From contig CALGGR010000110.1 in NCBI GenBank assembly GCA_937915755.1, positions 1-52,681 on the forward strand: a stretch of DNA of 52,681 bases, given 5' to 3'. Under the pieces are notes generated by a model. It did no database searches, was not told the origin of the DNA, and saw only the letters and a program-made list of their open reading frames with translations. The DNA is from an uncultured Fretibacterium sp. GTDB taxonomy: Bacteria; Synergistota; Synergistia; Synergistales; Aminobacteriaceae. Shown here piece after piece: positions 1-7,547 of the stretch. The position numbers were made by a program, and so were the translations under genes. How positions within the stretch are numbered: position 1 is the stretch's first letter; each line of letters opens with the position of its first letter.

Positions 1-873
1 GATAAGCTCCCCGTCCTGAATCGCCGTAAGACTCCTCAACATAGCAACTGCCTGTCCCATCTCAGCAAAAGATATGTTGAATGACTTTACCGTTTTTCCT
101 CCGGTCAGCTTATACAGCCCGTTGCGTGTCCCGAATACCATAGTGTTCTGTCCGGAATCATAACAAGCTATATCATACGTTCGCATAAGATGGTTGATTA
201 CGTCATCAATACGGACATCAAAAAGACTCAAAGTAACTAATACATCAGTAGGAAAAGACGGATCAATAATAATATTCTGCCCGGCCTGAGACATGAGAAG
301 CCTCAAAACGTCCCTAAGCTCGGCATCTCTAAGCTCTACTGTAATTGTTGTATCCACCGCAAAAGGCAGAACATTATCGGGATATGCTATAGAGGGCTTC
401 TGCTTTGAGGCAAAAACAGCGGCAATTTCATCTTCCCTTATGTCCTGATTTACCGCCATAATTCTTATGGAGTAGCCTCCGTATGTATGCTTTACTGATA
501 GAAGCTCAAGTCCTGCATTTGCCTGCATTTTGATTGATACTTTGTCGCCTGATACATTCTCTACAATGAACGAAAACAAAATCGGGGATGCCTCAATTAC
601 ATCAAGAACAGAAGCAGTAATTTGCTCCGGGTTTGAAGCCATAGTTTTATCAAGAAGAATATACATAGAGTCTTCACTAAATTCAGGTTTTGGTTCAGGT
701 AATTTTTTCCCTTTCAAACTCAGCATAAACTCTTCAGAACCTATCTGATACAGGCTGCACCCCGTAAGCAAAGGGCCGTTGTATTTCTGTTTTTTTTCGG
801 CGGCATGAGACGAGAAAGCAGATAAAATAATTGAAGCCGTTATAATTAATATTAAGCAGGGTCTACGTATCAT
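1..873 (-). CDS. pilQ: Type IV pilus secretin (PilQ-like), N-terminal part, runs off the left edge
   Basis: The reading frame is open from an ATG at 873 to the window edge, giving 291 residues without a stop. Residues 1-22 are a signal peptide (hydrophobic core, then SSHAA). Residues about 170-245 match an STN/secretin N0 fold: the segment VELRDAELRDVLRLLMSQAG is followed by NIIIDPSF and a repeat of beta-alpha units, and a second N-domain starts near 265 (FNISFAEMGQAVAMLRSL). The pore domain lies outside the window. Secretins form the outer-membrane channel for type IV pili or type II secretion; the PilO-like and PilP-like genes just upstream favour the pilus or a competence pseudopilus. No clear Shine-Dalgarno sequence precedes the ATG, so the exact start is uncertain. 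Confidence 0.75.
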   Translation of the reverse strand, partial: MIRRPCLILIITASIILSAFSSHAAEKKQKYNGPLLTGCSLYQIGSEEFMLSLKGKKLPEPKPEFSEDSMYILLDKTMASNPEQITASVLDVIEASPILFSFIVENVSGDKVSIKMQANAGLELLSVKHTYGGYSIRIMAVNQDIREDEIAAVFASKQKPSIAYPDNVLPFAVDTTITVELRDAELRDVLRLLMSQAGQNIIIDPSFPTDVLVTLSLFDVRIDDVINHLMRTYDIACYDSGQNTMVFGTRNGLYKLTGGKTVKSFNISFAEMGQAVAMLRSLTAIQDGELI

Positions 874-936
874 AACTGATTTTCACTTCACTTTTTTATG
901 AATTTTATATAGGTAGTTTATATTATACTACGTGTT

Positions 937-1584
937 TCATATAATTGGTCTGCCGTCTCTTGTCCTTATATCAATATAGCTGTCTTCATTTTGGTCTTTG
1001 CTTTCAACCGAGTAATATATTTCCTCGTCCTTAACCTTCACTAAGATACCCTCAGGATTGATTTTGATGATTTTTCCTGCCTTATCCGGAAGCTCGTAGC
1101 CGTCCCTAACGATAAGCCCCTGATATTTGCGCCGGTCTCCAACACTCACGACAGCAGCAGCACTTTTCCCCACAAGCATTACAGCCTTGACTTTGACCGC
1201 CGGTATCTGATCAACTGGTGTTTCAGGCTCAATAAATTCCTCCGTCGCCACTCCAGGTATTACCATTGCGTCTGTGTTAAACAGCTTTTTGTTCATGTTC
1301 GTCATCTGGGCCGCAAGTCTCTCTCCGCTGGTTCTCATGTTGTTTACGCTCTGTGCAAGTGATACAACCTTGTCGAGTTCCTGAGGGTTCGATGTCATTG
1401 CGCGTGAAGGTATATTCATCTCTATTGACGTATCAGAAAGTTTTGACGCGTCAAGATAGTTAGAGACAGACCACGCAGTCCCGCCGAAAAGTACGAGCAG
1501 ACATAAAGCCCTGATGATTTTTGCAGTCTTGTCGTTCTGAACTCCCGTAAGTATTTCCTTGAAGTATATAAACTGTTCTATCAT
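937..1584 (-). CDS. PilP/GspC-like inner-membrane pilus assembly protein
   Basis: This 215-residue protein has one membrane segment near residues 22-45, a helical linker, a Pro/Glu-rich stretch (about 112-128), and a beta-rich periplasmic C-terminal domain (about 130-205). The C-terminal domain resembles the PilP/GspC homology region that links the inner-membrane PilN/O platform to the secretin. Its ATG overlaps the stop codon of the PilO-like gene by one base (TAATG), so the two are probably translationally coupled. The secretin gene follows after about 60 bases. The family assignment rests on topology and position rather than on a diagnostic motif. Confidence 0.6.
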   Translation of the reverse strand: MIEQFIYFKEILTGVQNDKTAKIIRALCLLVLFGGTAWSVSNYLDASKLSDTSIEMNIPSRAMTSNPQELDKVVSLAQSVNNMRTSGERLAAQMTNMNKKLFNTDAMVIPGVATEEFIEPETPVDQIPAVKVKAVMLVGKSAAAVVSVGDRRKYQGLIVRDGYELPDKAGKIIKINPEGILVKVKDEEIYYSVESKDQNEDSYIDIRTRDGRPII

Positions 1585-2081
1585 TATCCGTCTGACCTCA
1601 TAGCTTCAAGAATTACGTCCGCCTCAACCTGTGATTCCGGGGATGATGCTGCCCTGCGTATCTTCAGTGATGTCATACGCGAGGCAAAAGGCATTGTCCT
1701 CCATTTGGCGAAAACATGCGCAAGTGAGTAATAATTGCCCTGCAGCTGCATATGCAATATATTCTCTGAACTTCCCTGCGTCATTGATACTATATTCACC
1801 TTGTAGCTGTCTGCTGCCTGCCTGACCTGCGAGAAAACTTCAACAAAATCCGTAGCCGCAGAAGCATTCTCTATGTTGAGCCTGTTTATCTGATTGAGGC
1901 TGTTGTTGCGTAGCCGGAGCTGTGCCATAAGCTCATTTGAATTTTTCCTGTCGCTCTCCAATGCTTCATATTCCTCGCGGTAAGTCTTGAGTTGTCCGAT
2001 AGACCACCATACGCCCGCACACAATGCAAGACATATAACTATAAGCACTCCAGTAAAGACTAAATATAAATTTTTCTTCAT
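1584..2081 (-). CDS. PilO-like inner-membrane pilus assembly protein
   Basis: The protein has 165 residues: a membrane segment at about 7-29, a coiled coil at about 32-75 (LKTYREEYEALESDRKNSNE), then a small alpha/beta periplasmic domain. That order (short cytoplasmic tail, one TM, coiled coil, ferredoxin-like domain) is the PilO/GspM plan. It is the first gene of this minus-strand run. The usual pilM and pilN are not upstream; tRNA genes occupy that place, so the operon is either split in this genome or the missing partners lie elsewhere. Confidence 0.6.
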   Translation of the reverse strand: MKKNLYLVFTGVLIVICLALCAGVWWSIGQLKTYREEYEALESDRKNSNELMAQLRLRNNSLNQINRLNIENASAATDFVEVFSQVRQAADSYKVNIVSMTQGSSENILHMQLQGNYYSLAHVFAKWRTMPFASRMTSLKIRRAASSPESQVEADVILEAMRSDG

Positions 2082-2200
2082 GACATACGCTCACTATCAA
2101 ATGAAAAGATTTTTACGCAGTGAATTATAAACTAATCAATATGAAAGGGCAAAAATAAAAGCTCCGGAAATACTCAATCCCGAAGCTGTAATTTTTCGTA

Positions 2201-2276
2201 TGGAGCCGATTTTCGGATTTGAACCGAAGACCCCATCCTTACCATGGATGTGCTCTGCCGGCTGAGCTAAATCGGC
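2201..2276 (-). tRNA. tRNA-Thr (GGT)
   Basis: On the minus strand the 7-bp acceptor stem GCCGATT/AATCGGC, D-arm (TAGCTCAGCCGGCAGAGCA), anticodon stem CATCC/GGATG with loop ATGGTAA (anticodon GGT), and T-loop GGTTCAAATCC are complete. The 3' CCA is encoded. The gene is the last of a cluster of three tRNAs. Confidence 0.95.
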
Positions 2277-2282
2277 TTATTA

Positions 2283-2368
2283 TGGTGGTGGAACATGGAT
2301 TTGAACCATGGTAGACTCCCGTCGACAGATTTACAGTCTGTTGCCATTGACCACTCGGCCATTCCGCC
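2283..2368 (-). tRNA. tRNA-Tyr (GTA), with an acceptor-stem mismatch
   Basis: This is a class II tRNA of 86 nt with a long variable arm. The anticodon stem ACAGA/TCTGT encloses loop CTGTAAA (anticodon GTA). The T-loop GGTTCAAATCC and a genomic CCA are present. The acceptor stem is GGCGGAA/TTCCACC, so position 3 faces position 70 as C against A; the other six pairs are canonical. A single T at position 3 would restore the stem. Confidence 0.93.
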
Positions 2369-2383
2369 ATTTACTTCACTCAC

Positions 2384-2459
2384 TGGAGCCGGCGAGGGGA
2401 CTTGAACCTCCGACCTGCTGATTACAAGTCAGCTGCTCTACCAACTGAGCTACACCGGC
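2384..2459 (-). tRNA. tRNA-Thr (TGT)
   Basis: Minus-strand cloverleaf with acceptor GCCGGTG/CGCCGGC (one G-T type pair near the base), D-arm TAGCTCAGTTGGTAGAGCA, anticodon stem GCTGA/TCAGC with loop CTTGTAA (anticodon TGT), T-loop GGTTCAAGTCC, and an encoded CCA. It is 15 nt upstream of the tRNA-Tyr gene and probably cotranscribed with it. Confidence 0.95.
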
Positions 2460-2509
2460 CTCAACAAGTTATACATTCTACAGGCCTATACTCATTCTGT
2501 CAAGCCTTC

Positions 2510-2878
2510 TCATCTCGCATGTTTCATCATTCTCACTTTCCTGTTCGGGGACGCTGACACAACGTTCGGGTCTTCCTTCAGTGATGACACAAGTTCTTCG
2601 GAAGTCTTTGTGTCTGACGACATGAACACGAAGATATGTCCCTCTTTGTTCGTGAGTGAAAGTGAGTCGAATATGCTGATGACTTTTGCGCCAGCTTCTT
2701 CCGATGTGAGGTCAATGTACTGCCGGACTCTTCCGGATTTCAAGCTTTCTTCAGTAAGAGACATTCCCGCCGGAGTTTTCAGAACGACTAGGACTTCACC
2801 CATATTATTTTCTGACCCCCAAGCAGAAAATGCAGGGACTATCAGCAAGACCGCAATCAATATCCGTAATGCCTTCAT
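2510..2878 (-). CDS. Small secreted protein resembling a stand-alone subtilisin propeptide (inhibitor I9)
   Basis: I start at the internal ATG at 2878 because GGAGGGGATGAAATC precedes it; this gives 122 residues with a signal peptide (MKALRILIAVLLIVPAFSA). The mature part has the I9 propeptide look: VLVVLKTP near the start, a middle helix, VFMSS, then SSLKEDPNVVSASPNRKVRM at the end, where P-x-V-x-x-A/S-x-P-x in subtilases precedes the protease domain. Here the protein ends and no protease follows. Stand-alone I9 proteins can act as inhibitors or chaperones of subtilases encoded elsewhere. The assignment is by resemblance only. Confidence 0.5.
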   Translation of the reverse strand: MKALRILIAVLLIVPAFSAWGSENNMGEVLVVLKTPAGMSLTEESLKSGRVRQYIDLTSEEAGAKVISIFDSLSLTNKEGHIFVFMSSDTKTSEELVSSLKEDPNVVSASPNRKVRMMKHAR

Positions 2879-2985
2879 GATTTCATCCCCTCCTTCTGTG
2901 CATAATATACAAAAATTCCCCGATGTACTCACTCGTACATACAGGGAAAATTTTAACAGCTCAATGTGAATGTTTTATTCAGTTT

Positions 2986-3660
2986 CTAATTTGCTTTCTT
3001 CATGAGAGCGTTGAGGGCATTGACCAGCGGGGCAATCCTTTTGTCGTTGGCTGGCTTCTGTAACGCTTCTTTTGCCGAAACCTTTCCGCCCCAATACTCA
3101 TTGTTGCGTTTCACACTTATGCTTATCACTGAGCCTTCAAGCGAAACGCCCGCGAAAAGTCCCTTGCTCAGCGAGTAGCTGTATATTGACGCTTTTGCCT
3201 GAGCATCAGTAGCAGCTTCAGCACGTCTTCCGACAGGTCCTGCGGCAATAGCGAAATCTCCGCCCAGCTTGGTCTTACTGCCCATGAAAGCTCCAACACC
3301 ACGCTCGTTGATCACCGCGAGAAGAAGTGCAACGCTCTGTGCTCCCAACTGTAAACCGAAAGAGCCTCCGCCTATGTTGTAGAAGCTGGGACCGTACCAC
3401 TTTCCGTTTTCGTGCCTGAGAATGAGACCTTCGCCATATTCACCGCCGATTATGAAACCTGCTTTCACCATCGAGGGAACTATTGCGATTGCGTGCGAGG
3501 TCTTCACGGTGTCGGCCATTGCTGAGACATCATCAGTGGCAGACATTTCCTCAATCATTGAGACGGCGCCGGAGATGATCGAGTCTGCTGTTGATGCTGC
3601 GAACGATGCACTCGCGAATAAGAGTACAAGTACTGACGTTAAGGCTAGAATTTTCTTCAT
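2986..3660 (-). CDS. SYLF/Ysc84-domain lipid-binding protein, secreted
   Basis: Starting at the ATG at 3660, preceded by AGGAGGAATGTAATCAC, the protein has 224 residues and a signal peptide (MKKILALTSVLVLLFASASFA). The rest matches the SYLF (Ysc84) domain: AIAIVPSMVKAGFIIGGEYG, then SFYNIGGGSFGLQLGAQS, VALLLAVINERGV, and AGPVGRRAEAATDA. In eukaryotes SYLF binds phosphoinositides and actin; in bacteria the function is unknown and the protein is usually exported. It sits alone, convergent to nothing and divergent from the beta-glucoside operon. Confidence 0.8.
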   Translation of the reverse strand: MKKILALTSVLVLLFASASFAASTADSIISGAVSMIEEMSATDDVSAMADTVKTSHAIAIVPSMVKAGFIIGGEYGEGLILRHENGKWYGPSFYNIGGGSFGLQLGAQSVALLLAVINERGVGAFMGSKTKLGGDFAIAAGPVGRRAEAATDAQAKASIYSYSLSKGLFAGVSLEGSVISISVKRNNEYWGGKVSAKEALQKPANDKRIAPLVNALNALMKKAN

Positions 3661-3741
3661 GTGATTACATTCCTCCTGATTGAAAATGTACATGAGAATT
3701 ATACACAATCGCTCGCTTTTCCACTATCATGGCCTTGAGTA

Positions 3742-3750
3742 TGCTATACT
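3742..3750 (+). promoter_or_regulatory. Extended -10 promoter for the beta-glucoside operon
   Basis: TGCTATACT is an extended -10 box (TG-N-TATACT) about 55 bases before the GH1 start codon. I see no good -35 box at the right distance, and no RAT-type antiterminator hairpin of the BglG/LicT kind in the leader. Confidence 0.45.
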
Positions 3751-3804
3751 AATTTCGCCTCTATAAAACATGACAACTTTATACATTTAAGGAGGACTCA
3801 ACCC

Positions 3805-5277
3805 ATGCGGATAAAATTACCTGATGGATTCTTATGGGGAGGAGCGACGGCAGATTTCCAGTGCGAAGGCGGAGTCAATGAAGGCGGACGCGGAATGTCA
3901 ACCCACGACTTCGAGACCGACGGAAGCGTTGAACACCCGCGATGCACAACCTACCGACTCCCCGACGGCTCAACCGGTGAAGCACCCAGCTCGTTCCTCA
4001 ACCCAAGCAGCATACCTGACGGCGCAAAACCATACATTCGCGATGACAGGTATTACCCCAGTCACAAAGCAGTCGACTTCTACCACCACTACAAGGAAGA
4101 TATTGCTCTCATGGGCGAAATGGGCTGCAACGTCTACCGCTTCTCAATCTGTTAGAGCAGGATTTTCCCGACAGGCGAGGAAGATACCCCCAACGAGGCC
4201 GGCCTCAAATTCTACGATGACGTTATCACCGAACTTGAGGCTCACGGAATGGAACCACTCATCACGATCCAGCATGACGAAATGCCGGTGTATTTGGCCG
4301 AGAATTATGACGGCTGGTCATCAAGGCATGTTGTCGATTGCTACGTTAAGTACGCCCGCGCATTGTTCGAGCGCTATGGTAAGAGGTGCAAGTACTGGCT
4401 GACGTTCAACGAGATTAACGCTGTTCGTGGCTTCGTTGCATGCGGGACTCACAAGTGCGACAACCAGACGCACTACAATGCCGCTCATAACATGTTCCTT
4501 GCTTCAGCATTAGCCGTTAAGCTCGGCCATGAGATGATGCCAGGCTCAAAGTTCGGCGCAATGTACGCATCGAGTGAGCTTTACCCCGCAACATGCAAAC
4601 CTGAGGACGTTTTCAGAAGGCTTCAAGCAAGGCGTGAGACTCTCTACTTCGTCGACATAATGGCAAGAGGCTATTACCCGTCATACAGTGCAGACTTGTT
4701 GTCAAGGCGAGGCGTTACTCTTCACACTCAGGAAGGCGATGACAAGATTCTACGCGAGGGTACGCTGGACTTCATCAGCTTCAGCTACTACCGTTCCAAC
4801 ATAATCAGCACGGAGACAAAGAACTTCAACGTTCTCGGTGGAGATCTCAACCCCTACCTTCCCAAAAGCGATTGGGGCTGGCCGATTGATCCCATAGGCT
4901 TGCGATTCCTCCTCAACGAATACTACGACCGCTACCAGAAGCCTCTGTTCATCGTCGAAAACGGACTCGGTGCTGTCGACAAAGTAGAGCCTGACGGAAG
5001 CATTAACGACGATTACAGGATAGACTACCTGAAATCTCACCTTCAGGAAATGTCGAAGGCTATCTGCATTGACGGCGTTGAATGCTTGGGCTATACGATG
5101 TGGGGGCCTATGGATCTCGTATCGCTGAGTACGGGCGAGATGAAGAAGCGTTACGGCTGGATATATGTTGACATGGACGACAAGGGCAACGGTACTCTTA
5201 AGCGTTCACGGAAAAAGTCGTTCTACTGGATGAGCAAGGTCATTAAGAGCAACGGCGAATCATTATGGGAGGAATGA
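3805..5277 (+). pseudogene. 6-phospho-beta-glucosidase (GH1) interrupted by an in-frame TAG
   Basis: Both halves are in one frame and together give a normal-length GH1 enzyme (about 490 codons) that would hydrolyse phosphorylated beta-glucosides delivered by the PTS gene downstream. The N-terminus (PDGFLWGGATADFQCEG), acid/base Glu203 in LTFNEIN and nucleophile Glu385 in FIVENGLG are all present. Codon 117 (4153-4155) is TAG. Family members read FSISWSRIFP here, so TAG replaces the Trp codon, and the preceding Ser is Cys (TGT). Everything after the stop is uncorrupted, so the mutation is recent, a sequencing error, or read through. An AGGAGG sequence precedes the start. Confidence 0.8.
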
Positions 5278-5281
5278 GAAA

Positions 5282-7150
5282 ATGGCGGCAAAACTAGATT
5301 ATGAGCAGGCAGCGTATGATATTGTCATGGCCGTTGGAGGGCCGGAGAACATCAAGGCTGTGGCGCACTGCATGACACGTATTCGCTTTCTTCTGAAAGA
5401 CCCGAAGAAGGCGAACACCACCGACGTCAAGGCAGTTCAGGGAGTTCTCGGAGTTTTCGATGCAACGGGAACAAGCGGCGAATACATGGTTATACTTGGA
5501 GCGAACTTGCTTCCGGTGTATGAGGCTGTGCAGAAAAAATTCAACTTCACTGCTGGCGATACCGTCAATGAAAATCTTGACCCTTCGCAGAAAAAGCCCC
5601 TCACAATTTCCGGCGTAATCTCCGACACAATAGGCTTCATTTCAGCGTCAGTAGCACCGTGTGTTCTAGGACTCATTGCTGGCGGTATGCTGAAGGTCTT
5701 TCTGTTACTTGGGACGCTAATATCGTCGTCATTCGCAGGAACAGGCGTTTATCGTCTGCTTAGTATTGCGGGTGATGCACCGTTCTACTTCCTTCCTGTA
5801 TTCGTTGCTTACGGTGCTGCGAACAAGCTCGGAGGTACTCCTGCGTATGCCATGATCTGTGCGTTATCCCTCCTCCACAACAACTGGCTCGCGATTCTGA
5901 GTGCCAAAGAGCCAATAACGATGCTCATGGTGCCCGTGAGGCTTATGAGCTATTCGGGGTCACTCGTTCCTGCGCTGCTGCTTTCATGGTGCGCGGCGAA
6001 AATGGAGAAGTGGCTCAACAAGGTAGTACCCGGAATCTTCAAGGCCATCTTCGTTGGAATGGGTACGGTAGCTCTCACAATGGTCTTCGGCTTCACGATA
6101 CTTGCACCGTTGGGCGGCTATCTTGGAATATATCTCGGGAATCTCTTTGCGTTCCTCGCTAACAACATCGGTCCCGTAACAGTCGGAATACTTGCGTGCG
6201 TCCTTCCTTGGCTCATCATTGCGGGTATGCATCATTCGTTAGTTCCTTTCATGGCTCAGTCAATCTCAAATCCCGGCTATGATGCGATATTCCGTCCAGC
6301 CTTCATTCTTCACAACATGTCAGAAGGAGGAGCCTGCATTGGTTCGGCATTAAGGGAAAAAGACCCTGAGAAGCGTGCGGAAATATTCTCGCTCGGAGTT
6401 GGCTGTATCTTCGCAGGAGTGACAGAGCCTGCAATCTATGGCAACAACCTTCCGAAGAAGACCCCTATGTATGGCGTCATGGCCGGAGGTGCGGCTGGAG
6501 GAATAGTAGCCGGCTTCTTAGGAGCGAGGGCATACGTTATGGGTTACTCGACGATTCTCGCTGTGCCGATATTCCAGGATACTATCATAGGGATACTTGT
6601 GGCAATAGCAACAGCAATAGTTGTGGCTGGAATTGTTGCGTTCGTTCTCGGAGGCTCTGCGGCGAAAGCTAATGATGACAAGGCCATTGATGCCGCGAAG
6701 AATATGCTCTATGCTCCTGTTTCTGGGCAATATATTACCCTCAAAGAAATCAATGACGGCGTATTCTCCGAAGGAATGCTAGGTCAGGGCTGCGGAATAA
6801 TCCCCGACAACGGTACGGTTTTCTCACCCGTGAACGGCGAGGTAGTATCGGTTGCAGACTCTCGCCATGCTGTTGGGATAAAATCCGATGACGGAGCTGA
6901 GATACTGATTCACATCGGGCTTGACACTGTTGCGATGAACGGAAAGGGCTTCAAGCCTCTGGTGAAAGAGGGCGACAAGCTGAAAGCCGGTCAGAAAATA
7001 ATGGAGTTCGACATGATCGCGATAAAGACAGCCGGGAAATCTGCGATAAGCGCGTTCATCATCACAAACTCCGACGACTGCAAGCTGATGGACTTCAAGA
7101 CAGGCGACAAGTACGAGGCCGGAGAAATTTTCGGAACTGTAGAAGCGTAA
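5282..7150 (+). CDS. PTS beta-glucoside transporter subunit IIBCA
   Basis: This 622-residue protein imports and phosphorylates beta-glucosides across the inner membrane using the general PTS proteins. Domain order is IIB (about 1-85, active Cys30 in HCMTRIRF), IIC (about 105-460, some ten membrane segments, with AGVTEPAIYG near 380), and IIA (about 475-620, active His544 in IHIGLDTVAMNG). It begins four bases after the GH1 stop, and its ribosome site GGAGG lies inside the end of that gene. Pairing with GH1 supports aryl- or cello-type beta-glucosides as substrate. The permease itself is intact even though its partner hydrolase carries a stop. Confidence 0.93.
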   Translation: MAAKLDYEQAAYDIVMAVGGPENIKAVAHCMTRIRFLLKDPKKANTTDVKAVQGVLGVFDATGTSGEYMVILGANLLPVYEAVQKKFNFTAGDTVNENLDPSQKKPLTISGVISDTIGFISASVAPCVLGLIAGGMLKVFLLLGTLISSSFAGTGVYRLLSIAGDAPFYFLPVFVAYGAANKLGGTPAYAMICALSLLHNNWLAILSAKEPITMLMVPVRLMSYSGSLVPALLLSWCAAKMEKWLNKVVPGIFKAIFVGMGTVALTMVFGFTILAPLGGYLGIYLGNLFAFLANNIGPVTVGILACVLPWLIIAGMHHSLVPFMAQSISNPGYDAIFRPAFILHNMSEGGACIGSALREKDPEKRAEIFSLGVGCIFAGVTEPAIYGNNLPKKTPMYGVMAGGAAGGIVAGFLGARAYVMGYSTILAVPIFQDTIIGILVAIATAIVVAGIVAFVLGGSAAKANDDKAIDAAKNMLYAPVSGQYITLKEINDGVFSEGMLGQGCGIIPDNGTVFSPVNGEVVSVADSRHAVGIKSDDGAEILIHIGLDTVAMNGKGFKPLVKEGDKLKAGQKIMEFDMIAIKTAGKSAISAFIITNSDDCKLMDFKTGDKYEAGEIFGTVEA

Positions 7151-7158
7151 ACATCATT

Positions 7159-7187
7159 GCCCTCCGTGAAAGTGCGGAGGGCTTTTT
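7159..7187 (+). terminator. Intrinsic terminator of the beta-glucoside operon
   Basis: GCCCTCCG and CGGAGGGC form an 8-bp GC-rich stem with an 8-nt loop, directly followed by TTTTT. It begins eight bases after the PTS stop codon. Confidence 0.9.
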
Positions 7188-7225
7188 ATCAGATACTGCA
7201 CGGAAGGATGCCTTTGGTCGTGAGA

Positions 7226-7407
7226 GTGAACTACCGTCACTTATAGGATGGGCAGCTTCCTGGGCGCAGCGTACGAAGCAAGTCAACAAAAACTGCGCTG
7301 CAGTCCGATGTTTTGGCCGAAGTCGTCTTGCCGGAGGACGCAGTACACCCTCTCCATAGGCCTGACTTCCCGTAGTCCCACAGCGCAGCCCCGAAAGGAC
7401 GGTACAT
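7226..7407 (-). ncRNA. Orphan omega-RNA-like right end of an IS200/IS605-type element (copy A)
   Basis: Read on the minus strand, this stretch aligns with copy C at 41477: both carry GTACCGTCC-TTTCGGGG, then GACTACGGGAAGTCA (copy C has GGCTACGGGAAGTCA), TGGAGAGGGTGTACTGC, CCGGCAAGACG or TTGGCAAGACG, and end in GACGGTAGTTCAC or GAGGGTAGTTCAT. This set is the conserved 3' noncoding part of tnpB elements, which encodes the TnpB guide (omega) RNA. No tnpB reading frame adjoins it. It fills most of the gap 7188-7547 between the PTS terminator and clpB. Confidence 0.6.
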
Positions 7408-7547
7408 TATTTTCTTTTGTCTGACTCAGGCACTTGGTTTTCGTCTCCTGAGTTTCGTTATTCCTGAGTGTGGTTGCTCACTTTTTACCACAAAAATATA
7501 ATAGCATGGTAAAACTAGGCATATTTCCCACCACGTCCTGTCAGTGC

